Assembly: GCF_004571025.1 (NCBI RefSeq)
Contig: NZ_SPQT01000004.1
Span: 248,001-312,000 of the forward strand
DNA length: 64,000 bases
DNA from: Bradyrhizobium niftali
GTDB lineage: Bacteria > Pseudomonadota > Alphaproteobacteria > Rhizobiales > Xanthobacteraceae
Direction of reading: 5' to 3'
The translations under genes and the position numbers were made by a program. The notes under the pieces are model-generated. The model searched no databases, was not told the origin of the DNA, and saw only the letters and a list, made by a program, of their open reading frames with translations. Of this stretch, positions 24,048 to 32,781 are shown piece by piece. Every line of letters starts with the position of its first letter. Positions within the stretch are counted from its first letter, which is position 1.

Positions 24048-24791
24048 TTAGCGCGATCCAAAGGGGAGATCGCGGCTCCGCAATCGTCCTCGGCGAATAG
24101 CCCAGCGTTCATGGCTATGGCGCATGATACGATCGAGCGCTGCCGGCGAACCCAATGTTTTTTCGGGCATGCAGGCGATGACTGCATTCCGATCCTCGAT
24201 GCCTTGCTCATCAACGATCCACGTCCGCAGTTCCTCACCGGCTAGCCGAGCGGCGATCCGGTCAGGTGTCGGATCAATGTCGTTGGACACCGTCACGTTC
24301 ATCACTATCCGGCCGCCCGGTGCCAAGCGCGAGCGGATTGCGTCGCATGTCGCGGCATCGAACTCATCCGTGAACCGAAATCCCGGTCCTCCGACGTCGA
24401 CAGCAATGCCGTCGTAGTACGTGCGATCATCGAACACGAATTTCCGAAAGTCGGAGACGATGCAGGGCAATTCGTCCGGCAGCTCGAAGAACTTGTGTGC
24501 AAGTACGAAGCTGATCGGGTTGTTGTCGACAATGGTCAACCTCTTCCCAAGACGCGACAGTCTTGTCGCAAGATTTCCGCCGCCGCAGCCCAGAACGAGA
24601 ATTTGTTCGGAGCGGGACAGTAGTTCGTCCATGAGCTTGACGTAGGTGAATACGCTTTCGCCATCGGGCGTTGCCTGACTTTGCCGCACGCCTTCTTCGA
24701 AGTACACGCGGGTTCCGTCCCAGGAATACTCAACGATTTCGATCTGCCCGTTCCGCCCTTGATAACGCCCCAGCAATTTCACGGCCGACAA
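24048..24791 (-). CDS. spermidine synthase-like SAM-binding protein
   Basis: A 247-residue Rossmann-fold protein related to spermidine synthases and fused-MFS spermidine-synthase-like domains. Visible: an N-terminal beta region (RYQGRNGQIEIVEYSWDGTR, FEEGVRQSQATPDGESVFTY), motif I ILVLGCGGGNLATRLSRLG at about 64-82, TIVDNNPISF, and DGIAVDVGGPGFRFTDEF near the polyamine-site position. The catalytic DxxDP signature of true spermidine synthase is not preserved, so an aminopropyl or methyl transfer on another substrate is likely. First gene of the island; divergent from an XRE regulator with an AT-rich gap of 265 bases. Confidence 0.8.
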   Translation of the reverse strand: MSAVKLLGRYQGRNGQIEIVEYSWDGTRVYFEEGVRQSQATPDGESVFTYVKLMDELLSRSEQILVLGCGGGNLATRLSRLGKRLTIVDNNPISFVLAHKFFELPDELPCIVSDFRKFVFDDRTYYDGIAVDVGGPGFRFTDEFDAATCDAIRSRLAPGGRIVMNVTVSNDIDPTPDRIAARLAGEELRTWIVDEQGIEDRNAVIACMPEKTLGSPAALDRIMRHSHERWAIRRGRLRSRDLPFGSR

Positions 24792-25014
24792 CCATATTAA
24801 ATTCGAACATCATAACACATGCACCAAACATCTGTTATCATGTGATTTGCAATGCGCCAACCGTTTCGGGAACGGCGCATAATGCTTCCGTATCTTGCGA
24901 GAAAACCGGGTATAGGGGCTTCGCTTCGGGCGCCTCAGTTCGATCCAACGAATTGGATTTTCATGTGATCTATTATGCATCGAAACTGATGCTTGAAACA
25001 ATAATTCGGATAGT

Positions 25015-25022
25015 CTAGATAT
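25015..25022 (+). promoter_or_regulatory. candidate regulator half-site upstream of XRE gene 1
   Basis: CTAGATAT lies in an AT-rich stretch about 35 bases before the first XRE gene. The same 8-mer occurs, in the matching orientation, upstream of the second XRE gene (33188-33195). Shared words upstream of two sibling regulators may mark a common operator. Weak evidence, since only eight bases match. Confidence 0.3.
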
Positions 25023-25056
25023 ACTGAATAGAAATCTCACGGGAAACGGCCATTTC

Positions 25057-25377
25057 ATGATTACGGCCAACCAACTCAGGGCAGCTCGTGCGCTCCTGAA
25101 CATAGATCAGCGGCAAACTGCCGATCTTGCAGATCTTTCGGTCCCTACCATCCAGCGCATGGAGGCGAGCGACGGCGTTATTCGCGGGAACGTCGATTCT
25201 CTGATGAAGCTGGTTTCTGCGCTGGAGAATGCGGGGATCGAATTGATCAATCCGGGTGTTACGAGTTCAGCCGGCGGCCGCGGCGTTCGCCTCAGGGAAC
25301 ACCTTACGAAGCCGAAGGTGAAGAACATGAAGCAGTCCAAGCCCTCGCTACCGCGGACTTTGGAGCGGACTCGATGA
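25057..25377 (+). CDS. XRE-family small HTH regulator (106 aa), island copy 1
   Basis: A 106-residue Cro/CI-type DNA-binding protein. The N-terminal HTH is complete: MITANQLRAARALLNIDQRQ, then TADLADLSVPTIQRMEASDG (recognition helix VPTIQRMEA) and GNVDSLMKLVSALENAGIEL to about residue 66. GRGVRL follows the domain, then a basic tail. A near-identical layout and the same length are seen in the regulator at 32781-33101. It is transcribed toward the end of the Ehr operon (convergent). Confidence 0.9.
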   Translation: MITANQLRAARALLNIDQRQTADLADLSVPTIQRMEASDGVIRGNVDSLMKLVSALENAGIELINPGVTSSAGGRGVRLREHLTKPKVKNMKQSKPSLPRTLERTR

Positions 25378-25390
25378 ATGGCGTGGTTCT

Positions 25391-25567
25391 CTAACAACGG
25401 ATTTTCAGATCGAAGTGCTTTGTCAGGGCCACCCCTGCAGCGAACTCCACGTGGATCAATGGCAGCAACTCGATGAATGAGACCACCGGGTCGCGCCTGG
25501 ATACGCTGGAATCATTATCCAGATATTGTGCAAAAAAGATCGCCAACGGCGTTATCATAAGGACCAT
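25391..25567 (-). CDS. possible small membrane protein after hyfI-like gene
   Basis: A 58-codon frame beginning MVLMITPLAIFFAQYL, one hydrophobic segment followed by an Asp/Ser linker and a second mildly hydrophobic part (VVSFIELLPLIHVEF). It lies 62 bases beyond the NuoB-like subunit on the same strand, so it could be the last gene of the operon. The ribosome-binding site is poor and no family is recognised. A short TTG start upstream would extend the hydrophobic segment. Confidence 0.35.
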   Translation of the reverse strand: MVLMITPLAIFFAQYLDNDSSVSRRDPVVSFIELLPLIHVEFAAGVALTKHFDLKIRC

Positions 25568-25629
25568 TGCGGCGTGAACCCGCCCCGCGATCAAGCCGGC
25601 GTGAAATAGCCGAAATCGTCTCCCGAGCC

Positions 25630-26163
25630 TCAAGTGGAAGTGGCGCTTCTTGCCGCTCGATCGAGCAGGGAAAGAAGTCCCTGCAAGATCGCAACGGGCG
25701 GTGGCGGGCAGCCCGGAATATGAAGATCGACGGGAACGATTTGCGAGACCCCTCCGACCACCGCGTAGCTGCCGGCAAAACACCCGCCATCTCGTGCGCA
25801 GTCGCCGAGGGCAATGACCCATTTCGGGTCGGGGGTCGCATGGTAGGTTCGCTCCAGTGCATCGCGCATGTTTTTGGTCACGGGCCCCGTGACCAAAAGA
25901 ACGTCGGCGTGGCGTGGCGAGGCGACGAAGCGAATACCAAAACGTTCGACGTCGTAATAGGCATTGTTCAGCGCATGGATCTCCAACTCGCAACCATTGC
26001 ACGACCCGGCATCTATTTCGCGGATCGAGAGGCTCCGGCCGAGGCGCCGCCGTGTGGCGCGCTGAATCGCAGCCGCGAGTTCCTCGACAGCTGTCTGGTC
26101 GAGGGCTGGAGCCTGCTCCGTGAGCGGCCTCTGGAAAAAACTCTGAAAGAGAAGTTTGCGCAT
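25630..26163 (-). CDS. NuoB/HyfI-like [4Fe-4S] subunit of Ehr complex
   Basis: A 177-residue homologue of hydrogenase-4 small subunit HyfI and complex I NuoB. All ligands for the N2-type [4Fe-4S] cluster are kept: AGSCNGCELE at about 52-61, ALGDCARDGGCF at about 117-128, and HIPGCPPPP at about 147-155. It should sit at the junction of the peripheral and membrane arms, passing electrons toward quinone or a quinone-like cavity. It overlaps nothing; the large-subunit gene ends 10 bases upstream. Confidence 0.9.
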   Translation of the reverse strand: MRKLLFQSFFQRPLTEQAPALDQTAVEELAAAIQRATRRRLGRSLSIREIDAGSCNGCELEIHALNNAYYDVERFGIRFVASPRHADVLLVTGPVTKNMRDALERTYHATPDPKWVIALGDCARDGGCFAGSYAVVGGVSQIVPVDLHIPGCPPPPVAILQGLLSLLDRAARSATST

Positions 26164-26172
26164 CGTCTTCCC

Positions 26173-27684
26173 CTACAGATCCTGCCCGGAATAGGAACAA
26201 TTGAACGATTTGTTGCAGAGGGGGAAGTCGGCGACGATGTTGTTTTCAATGGCGGCTTCGAGCAGCGGCCACTGAAACCATGATGGATCGCGAAGATGGC
26301 AGCGATCGACCTGGCCGCCGTCGAGCCGGAGCCAGACCATGATGTCGCCCCTGAAACCTTCGACCAACGCCATGCCCTCGCGCGGTCCCGCTTCGGCACT
26401 GACTGGCACGCGTAGCGGGCCGTCGGGAAGGCGGTCCAGAATCTGGTTGGCCAGGGAAAGACTCTGCTCGACTTCCCGAATCCGAATCCAGACGCGGGCG
26501 TTCACGTCACCCTCCTCGAGCACCGGTACCTCGAAGCGCAGATCGTCATAGGGCGGATAGCCCGGAGCCCGCCGGGCGTCGAACACGCGCCCGGACGCGC
26601 GCCCGACATATCCTCCCGCACCGTACTGTCTTGCCATCGCAGCAGCGACGGTGCCGGTACCGACGGTCCGATCCTGAAGCGACGCGGTGTTGTCGTAGAG
26701 TTCGATCAATTCGGGAAAGCGAGCTTGGACATTGGCGAGCGCCGCACGGATGGCTGATTGCCCCTTGGCGTCGAGATCGCGAGCCAATCCGCCGGGAATG
26801 ATGACGTCTCGCATCAGGCGGTGACCAAAGGCGCTGTTCGCAGCGCGCAGAAGGTCCTCGCGCAACACGTTGCAGTGGGCCTGCATCAAGCCGAAGGACG
26901 CGTCATTGCAGATCGCGCCGATGTCGCCGAGATGGTTGGCGAGCCGTTCGAGTTCCGCAAGCAGCGCCCGCAACCAGACCGCGCGACTCGGCACGACAAG
27001 CTGCAGCGCTGCCTCGACGGCCCTCGAAAAGGCGTAGGCATAGGCGACGGTGCTGTCGCCCGATACGCGTCCGGCCAATTGAGCGGCGCGCTCGATCGAT
27101 GCGCCTCGCATGAGCCCCTCTATCCCCTTGTGGGTATATCCCAGCCGCTGTTCCAGCCGGACCACGGTTTCCCCGCTGGCGGAAAAGCGGAAATGTCCGG
27201 GCTCAATGATGCCTGCATGCACGGGCCCGACTGCAATCTGATGCACGCCATCGCCTTCCACCGGCAGGAAACGGTAGGGCGCCGCGATCGATAACGCGTC
27301 GATGCGATCTCCAAGCGGGAACCGTATGCCCCAATGGTTGTGATCGAGCCAGCGCCGGGGGTCGGGCAAGCCTTCTGCGGATAAGCCGAACAAGTCGTTG
27401 ACGGTACGTTCCAAACGAAGCGCCGGCGGGTGGTGCTTGCTGACCGAGGGATAAGCGCGATTGGGGCAATCGATGCTGACGACAGCGATTTCCGTTGTGT
27501 CGCGGTCGATGATCGCCATGTGTGCCGTCGAAGGCTCACCCCAGAGGCCGAGCAGGCTCCAGCGCCCCTGTGCCAGCTCGTTGGCGGCAAACGCCCAAAC
27601 GGAAGCATCGACCACGGTGCGTGGCCAAGGCATGTGCTGCCGGCTCGTGCGGCCTTCCAGCACCAGATCGATCAGCGACGGCAT
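26173..27684 (-). CDS. HyfG/NuoCD-like large subunit without nickel ligands
   Basis: A 503-residue fusion of a NuoC-like N-terminal domain (to about 150) and a NuoD/hydrogenase-large-subunit domain. In [NiFe] hydrogenases the N-terminal ligand motif is RxCGxC; here the aligned segment reads GRVSGDSTVAYAY, with both Cys changed to Ser. The C-terminal DPCxxC motif reads DPSWFQWP, again without Cys. The HKGIE and QDRTVGTG regions are conserved. It therefore cannot bind the Ni-Fe site, a defining trait of Ehr (energy-converting hydrogenase-related) complexes. Start at the ATG at 27684 after GAGGGATGA; a TTG at 27702 is possible. Confidence 0.9.
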   Translation of the reverse strand: MPSLIDLVLEGRTSRQHMPWPRTVVDASVWAFAANELAQGRWSLLGLWGEPSTAHMAIIDRDTTEIAVVSIDCPNRAYPSVSKHHPPALRLERTVNDLFGLSAEGLPDPRRWLDHNHWGIRFPLGDRIDALSIAAPYRFLPVEGDGVHQIAVGPVHAGIIEPGHFRFSASGETVVRLEQRLGYTHKGIEGLMRGASIERAAQLAGRVSGDSTVAYAYAFSRAVEAALQLVVPSRAVWLRALLAELERLANHLGDIGAICNDASFGLMQAHCNVLREDLLRAANSAFGHRLMRDVIIPGGLARDLDAKGQSAIRAALANVQARFPELIELYDNTASLQDRTVGTGTVAAAMARQYGAGGYVGRASGRVFDARRAPGYPPYDDLRFEVPVLEEGDVNARVWIRIREVEQSLSLANQILDRLPDGPLRVPVSAEAGPREGMALVEGFRGDIMVWLRLDGGQVDRCHLRDPSWFQWPLLEAAIENNIVADFPLCNKSFNCSYSGQDL

Positions 27685-27702
27685 ATCCCGTTCATCCCTC
27701 AA

Positions 27703-29154
27703 TTATCCAAGAAGACGAGCCACGTGCTGGAACCAGACGACGAGCGGTGTGGGAAGATAGATTCCTGCACACAGAACTAATGCGATATGCGCAAGCATCG
27801 GCACGTAGGAGGCTTCCGCAGACGCGGTGCTGCCGCGAGGTTCGCCAAATGCGACGCTCGTCAGACGCAACGTCAACGCGCCAAAGGCAAGTAGAAGCCC
27901 GAACACCAGCGCGATCGCGAGCAGTGGCTGCCGTGCGAAGGTCGAACTCACGATGAGGAATTCGCTCATGAAGATGCCGAGCGGCGGCAATCCGGCGATT
28001 GCGACGACGCCCACCACGAAACCCCAGCCAAGCGCCGGATGGGTCACCGTCAAGCCCCGGATCCGGTTAATCCTCTGCGTGCCCTTGATCTGCGAGATAT
28101 GGCCAACGGCGTAGAAGATCGCCGACTTGGTCAGGCTGTGCATTACCATGTGCAACAGCCCGGCAAAATTGGCAAGCGGGCCGCCCATTCCGAACGCAAA
28201 GACGATGATGCCCATGTGCTCGATCGAGGAGTAGGCGAACAGTCGTTTGATGTCCCGCCGGCGGTACAGCATGAATGCTGCGAAGATCAACGAGACGAGG
28301 CCCATTGTCACCATCAACGGGCCCGGAGCGATCGCGTCCGGATTGGCGGCAAGCAATATCTTGAAGCGCAGCAGCGCATAAAGCGCGACGTTCAGGAGCA
28401 GGCCCGACAGCACGGCCGATATCGGGGTTGGACCTTCGGCGTGGGCGTCCGGCAACCACGCGTGCAGCGGCGCGAGGCCGACCTTGGTTCCGTAGCCGAG
28501 AAACAGGAAAATGAAAGCGACATTGAGAAGGGCTGGATCGAAGGCCGCTGCATGCTGGATCAACAGCGTCCATATCATGCCATCCTGGCCCTCGCCGACG
28601 ATCGGACGCGCCGCCATGTAGACGAGAATCGTGCCAAACAGGGCGAACGCAATTCCGACGCTGCCGAGGATGAAATACTTCCACGCCGCTTCCAGGGCAG
28701 CGTGCGTGCGATAGATCCCGACCATCAGCACCGTGGTGAGCGTCGCGATTTCCACCGCGACCCACATCAGGCCGATATTGTTCGACACGAAAGCCAGATT
28801 CATGCCGAACATCATGGTCTGGTACATGGCGTGGTAGAAGCGCAGGTACACCGGTGTTAACCGGCCGGTTTCGAGTTCGTGGGCGATGTAGCTCGCGCTG
28901 AAGATGCTGGTCGTGAAGCCTACGAAAGTGTTGAGCACGATGAAGACGATATTGAGATCGTCGACCAGCACGTACGGCCCTGGCTGGGGCCGTTCGATAA
29001 CGAACAGCGAGAGCGCCGAAACGAAAGTCAACAAGCTGGCGACTACGTTCAACCGCGCTGTCAGTCGGTAGCCGGGCAGCACGGCAAGCAGCGCCGCCGA
29101 AACGATCGGGATCAGCAGGACCGCCGCCACGGGATCTAAGGAAGCCATGGTCAT
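27703..29154 (-). CDS. HyfF-like antiporter-type membrane subunit
   Basis: A 483-residue Mrp-antiporter-like protein of the HyfF/NuoN-M-L superfamily with about 14 TM helices. The key charged sites of the proton channel are present: the Glu in MWVAVEIATLTTVLM near TM5, the Lys in GYGTKVGLAPLHAWLPDAHA, and the downstream KRLFAYSSIEHMGI segment. Its start overlaps the stop of the preceding hyfE-like gene by 4 bases (ATGA). It should be one of two ion-translocating modules in the complex. Confidence 0.92.
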   Translation of the reverse strand: MTMASLDPVAAVLLIPIVSAALLAVLPGYRLTARLNVVASLLTFVSALSLFVIERPQPGPYVLVDDLNIVFIVLNTFVGFTTSIFSASYIAHELETGRLTPVYLRFYHAMYQTMMFGMNLAFVSNNIGLMWVAVEIATLTTVLMVGIYRTHAALEAAWKYFILGSVGIAFALFGTILVYMAARPIVGEGQDGMIWTLLIQHAAAFDPALLNVAFIFLFLGYGTKVGLAPLHAWLPDAHAEGPTPISAVLSGLLLNVALYALLRFKILLAANPDAIAPGPLMVTMGLVSLIFAAFMLYRRRDIKRLFAYSSIEHMGIIVFAFGMGGPLANFAGLLHMVMHSLTKSAIFYAVGHISQIKGTQRINRIRGLTVTHPALGWGFVVGVVAIAGLPPLGIFMSEFLIVSSTFARQPLLAIALVFGLLLAFGALTLRLTSVAFGEPRGSTASAEASYVPMLAHIALVLCAGIYLPTPLVVWFQHVARLLG

Positions 29155-29819
29155 CTGCGCTCGCCCCGGTAATCGTCGAGGGCGGAGACATCAACGGAAT
29201 CGAAGCGCTCGCGGATCCGGAATAGGAAGATGCCGATGACGATGAAAGCGATCAGGATCGAGAAGGCGACGCTGATTTCGACGACCAGCGGCATCCCTTT
29301 GGCGCCGGTCGCCGCCAGCACCAGTCCGTTCTCGAGCGACATGAATCCAACGACCTGACTGACGGCATTGCGCCGCGTCACCATGACCAGTAGTCCGAGA
29401 AGCACGACCGACAATGCGAAGGCGAGATCTTCGCGGGCCAATGGATCGGCATCGGCGGTCACCCGCAGCATCAGGACCATGGAGAGGGCGACCAATGCCA
29501 TCCCGGCCAGCATGGTCAGGCCGATGCTCACGGCTGACTCGATGTCGCGATGAATGCCGAGCTGCTTGACGATACGATGCAATGCCACCGGAATGACGAT
29601 TGCCTTGAAGACAAGGGCGATGACCGCCGTGATGTAGAGATGAGGCGCGTCCTGGATGTAGGCCTGCCAGGCGACGGAGAGTGCGAGTACCACGGCGTGG
29701 AGTGCAAAAACGTTGAGCAGCGAATAAAGTCTGTCCTGGTACAGCATCATGAAGCTGATCAGGACGAGGCCGCCGGCAAGCGTATGCGAGATGTCGAAGG
29801 CGAGGCTGTGCATCTGCAT
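29151..29819 (-). CDS. HyfE-like membrane subunit
   Basis: A 222-residue protein with about six or seven TM helices. The C-terminal half resembles NuoK: MSLENGLVLAATGAKGMPLVVE carries the conserved Glu in the first TM of the NuoK-like unit (read as MSLENGLVLAATGA then KGMPLVVE). The N-terminal half is NuoJ-like. This matches the HyfE fold. Start at ATG 29819, which shares one base with the stop of the upstream gene (TGATG), showing tight coupling. Long upstream frame extensions are shadows of the NuoH-like gene. Confidence 0.88.
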   Translation of the reverse strand: MQMHSLAFDISHTLAGGLVLISFMMLYQDRLYSLLNVFALHAVVLALSVAWQAYIQDAPHLYITAVIALVFKAIVIPVALHRIVKQLGIHRDIESAVSIGLTMLAGMALVALSMVLMLRVTADADPLAREDLAFALSVVLLGLLVMVTRRNAVSQVVGFMSLENGLVLAATGAKGMPLVVEISVAFSILIAFIVIGIFLFRIRERFDSVDVSALDDYRGERR

Positions 29820-30775
29820 CAGAAACTCCTCGACACGAATAGAAGGAGCGTACCGAGCAAGCCCAGCATGAGCGCGGCTCCAAGAAATTGCGGAATGCGG
29901 AAGACCCTCATTTTGGCGGTGGCGGTCTCGAACAGCGCAAGGAAAAAGCCGGCGGCCGCCAGTTTGACGACGTAGGCACCGGCGCCGACGGCGTAGGCCA
30001 ACGGGCCAGTGCCGAACAGGGCGATCTTCCAGGGCAAGAACACGCAAGCGATTAGCGAGATGTAGAGCAAGAGTTTGAGAAACGCGCCGAATTCGATCAT
30101 GGCGAGATGGCGGCCCGAATATTCGAGCACCATTGCCTCATGCACCATGGTGAGCTCCAGGTGAGTGGTGGGATTGTCGACCGGGATGCGCGCGTTTTCG
30201 GCCAGCGCCACCATGATGAGTGCGATGACCGCCATTCCCAGTGAGACCCGCAGTCCGACGTAGGACGAGCCCATGAAATTGGCGACGGTCGAAAGTTGGG
30301 TCGAGCCTGCAACCAGCGCAATGCAGAAGAAAACCAGCAGCATCGCGGGCTCGGCGAGGGCTGCGATCATCACTTCGCGGCTGGAGCCGATGCCGCCAAA
30401 GCTGGTGCCGACGTCCATTCCGGCAAGCGCCAGAAAGAAGCGCGCGCTTCCGAGCAGCGCAACGATGGCGATCAGGTCGGCCGTCCAGTTGAACAACAGG
30501 CCTGTCGCAAAGGTCGGCACCAAAGCGGCGGCAACCCAGATCGCGGCAAAGGTCACATAGGGTGTCACGCGGAACAGCCACGAGGTGTTCTCGGCCAGCA
30601 CCACCTCCTTGCGAAGCAGGCGTAGCAGATCGCGATAGGGCTGAAAGACCGAGGCACCCTGGCGGCGCACCAGCCTTGCCTTGATCTTGCGCACGAAGCC
30701 GGTCAGAAGCGGCGCAAGGAGCAGCACCAGCAGCATCTGCACACCCAGCACGATGATGTCCGAGATCACGACCAT
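29819..30775 (-). CDS. HyfC/NuoH-like membrane subunit
   Basis: A 318-residue subunit with eight or so TM helices, related to HyfC, HycD and NuoH, which forms the membrane anchor for the small subunit and the quinone-side cavity. Conserved loop features: RRQGASVFQPYRDLLRLLRK at about 40-59, the acidic loop AENARIPVDNPTTHLELTM near 200-218 and HEAMVLEYSGRHLAMIE. These correspond to the loops that contact NuoB/NuoD. It begins at an ATG at 30775, inside the last codons of the hyfB-like gene. Confidence 0.92.
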   Translation of the reverse strand: MVVISDIIVLGVQMLLVLLLAPLLTGFVRKIKARLVRRQGASVFQPYRDLLRLLRKEVVLAENTSWLFRVTPYVTFAAIWVAAALVPTFATGLLFNWTADLIAIVALLGSARFFLALAGMDVGTSFGGIGSSREVMIAALAEPAMLLVFFCIALVAGSTQLSTVANFMGSSYVGLRVSLGMAVIALIMVALAENARIPVDNPTTHLELTMVHEAMVLEYSGRHLAMIEFGAFLKLLLYISLIACVFLPWKIALFGTGPLAYAVGAGAYVVKLAAAGFFLALFETATAKMRVFRIPQFLGAALMLGLLGTLLLFVSRSF

Positions 30776-32781
30776 ATCGCAAGCACCAGAAGCAGGGTGA
30801 CGAGGGTGGCGAAGACGAGACTGAGATACCGCCGGATGGTCAGGAATTGCAGGCGGTTGAGCCGGTCGGAAGAAAAGCCGACCGCGCCCACGATCGGTAG
30901 ATAAATTCCCTCCCAGACCAGATCGTGCAATTCGATCCTGAACCGCGCCGGCCTGACATCTCCGGGTGCGGGCATATCGACATGGTCGCGGGCGCGGAAC
31001 ACGAGTGTGCCGAAAACGCGGCGGATCGGCTGCGCGAAGCTTCCAGCCGAATACTGGGCCGCAGGAGTGGGATCGGAAAAGCCGCAACCCCAGGCGGGCC
31101 CCCGCCGTACCGCGTGCGAGGCGAAGCGATGGATCACGAAGACGGAAAGGGAAGCGGATAGCGTGATGAATATCATCACCAGCAATCCGTTGTATGAACT
31201 GCGGCTCTCCGCAATCGGTGCGATTGAAAGCCAGGGTTCATTGGCCTGGATCGGCATGCGGCCACCCAGGATATCGATCGTGATCGGCGCAAGCGCATCG
31301 ATCACCAACCCCGGCAGGATTCCGGCGAGCAGGCAAAGTGCGGCAAGGATAATCATGGCTGACAACGAGTAGCGATCGACCTCGTGGGCGGTTTCTGCTG
31401 CCGTACTGCGCGGCCGCCCGAGAAATGTCACGCCGAACGCCTTGACGAAGCATGCCGCGGCCAACGCAGCCGCCAGGGCCAATAGCGCGCCCACCGCGGG
31501 CACCATGATCTTCAGTGCCCATTGCGGCAATTCCGGGCTTTGCAGCACGGCCTGGAACATCAACCATTCCGAAACGAAACCGTTGAAAGGCGGCAGTGCG
31601 GAGATCGCGACGCAGCCAACGAGAACGACGAAGCTGGTGAATGGCATGCGATGGATGAGACCACCGAGCTTGTCCATGTCCCGCTCGCCGGTCGCAGTCA
31701 GGACGGCGCCGGCTCCAAAAAACAGCAGGCTCTTGAAGAAGGAGTGGTTGAGTACGTGGAACAGCGCGGCGGTGAAGGCCAGTGCTGCCGCCAGCTTCTG
31801 CCCATTGGCCTGAAAGGCCAGGGCAAGGCCGAGGCTCGCAAAAATGACGCCAATATTCTCAATCGTGCTATAAGCCAGCAGACGCTTCAGATCCTTCTCC
31901 ATCAAGGCGTAGAGAATCCCCATGACGGCGGTGATGCCGCCGAGGAAAAGCACGACGACGCTCGCCGGCCAGATTGGCTGCCCCAGCAGATCGAATATGA
32001 CGCGAATGAAGCCGTAGATCGCCACCTTGGTCATGACGCCGCTCATCAGCGCCGAAACGTGACTTGGCGCTGCGGGATGTGCGAGCGGCAGCCAGACGTG
32101 CAACGGCACAAGGCCAGCCTTTGAGCCTGCTCCGAGCAACATCAGGATCAATACGAGGGTGGCCACGTAAGGCGTGTGGCGGGCCGCGCGAATGGCCGCA
32201 AATCCGTAGTCTCCCGTCGGTCCTGCCAACAGACCGAAGGCCAATAGTAACGCCAGCGTACCGAAGCTCGCCATGACCAGATAGACGTAACCTGCCTTCG
32301 CATTGCCTGACTCGCGGTGATGCGCCATGACCAGCGCCCATGACGCCAGCGACATAAACTCCCAACAGAGCAGATAGGAAAACGCATCGTCCGCCAGCAC
32401 CACAAGATTCATGCCGGCCAGAAAGGCGGGAAAGAAAGGCAGCACGCGATGCGGCGCTGGATCATGGTGGCCATAGCCCAGACCATAAAGGCTTGCTGAC
32501 GCCCCACCCAGATTGACCACAACGAGAAAAAACGACGCCAGCGCATCCAGGCGGAAATGGGCGCCAAGCCACGGTAGTCCGACCGGCAAGACCAGGCCGG
32601 AGGGATTCGGGGCCTCGCCGACCAGAAAGCGGATCGATCCGAACAATGCGACAAGGGAAACTGCCGTGGTGGCGCAGTAGATGATTGTCGTGGAGGTCTT
32701 TGCGCGACTGAGAATGATCGCGAGCACGGCGATCCCCAACAATCCCGCGACGCATGATATTTGCAGAACGACGGAAGACAT
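30766..32781 (-). CDS. HyfB-like antiporter-type membrane subunit
   Basis: A 671-residue homologue of HyfB and NuoL with an antiporter-like core of about 14 TM helices and a longer C-terminal extension. Conserved features are LLCWEFMSLASWALVM (Glu in TM5), GAGSKAGLVPLHVWLPLAHP (Lys in TM7), MEKDLKRLLAYSTIENIGV and HVLNHSFFKSLLFFGAG. The C-terminal region (about 560-671) has a hydrophilic stretch then a last helix, LVFATLVTLLLVLAIW. It is the first structural gene; its ATG shares one base with the stop of the XRE gene upstream. Confidence 0.92.
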   Translation of the reverse strand: MSSVVLQISCVAGLLGIAVLAIILSRAKTSTTIIYCATTAVSLVALFGSIRFLVGEAPNPSGLVLPVGLPWLGAHFRLDALASFFLVVVNLGGASASLYGLGYGHHDPAPHRVLPFFPAFLAGMNLVVLADDAFSYLLCWEFMSLASWALVMAHHRESGNAKAGYVYLVMASFGTLALLLAFGLLAGPTGDYGFAAIRAARHTPYVATLVLILMLLGAGSKAGLVPLHVWLPLAHPAAPSHVSALMSGVMTKVAIYGFIRVIFDLLGQPIWPASVVVLFLGGITAVMGILYALMEKDLKRLLAYSTIENIGVIFASLGLALAFQANGQKLAAALAFTAALFHVLNHSFFKSLLFFGAGAVLTATGERDMDKLGGLIHRMPFTSFVVLVGCVAISALPPFNGFVSEWLMFQAVLQSPELPQWALKIMVPAVGALLALAAALAAACFVKAFGVTFLGRPRSTAAETAHEVDRYSLSAMIILAALCLLAGILPGLVIDALAPITIDILGGRMPIQANEPWLSIAPIAESRSSYNGLLVMIFITLSASLSVFVIHRFASHAVRRGPAWGCGFSDPTPAAQYSAGSFAQPIRRVFGTLVFRARDHVDMPAPGDVRPARFRIELHDLVWEGIYLPIVGAVGFSSDRLNRLQFLTIRRYLSLVFATLVTLLLVLAIWS

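Noticed and set aside
26173..27684. Functional [NiFe] hydrogenase large subunit
   Set aside because: All four nickel-ligand Cys are absent (RVSGDS; DPSWFQW).
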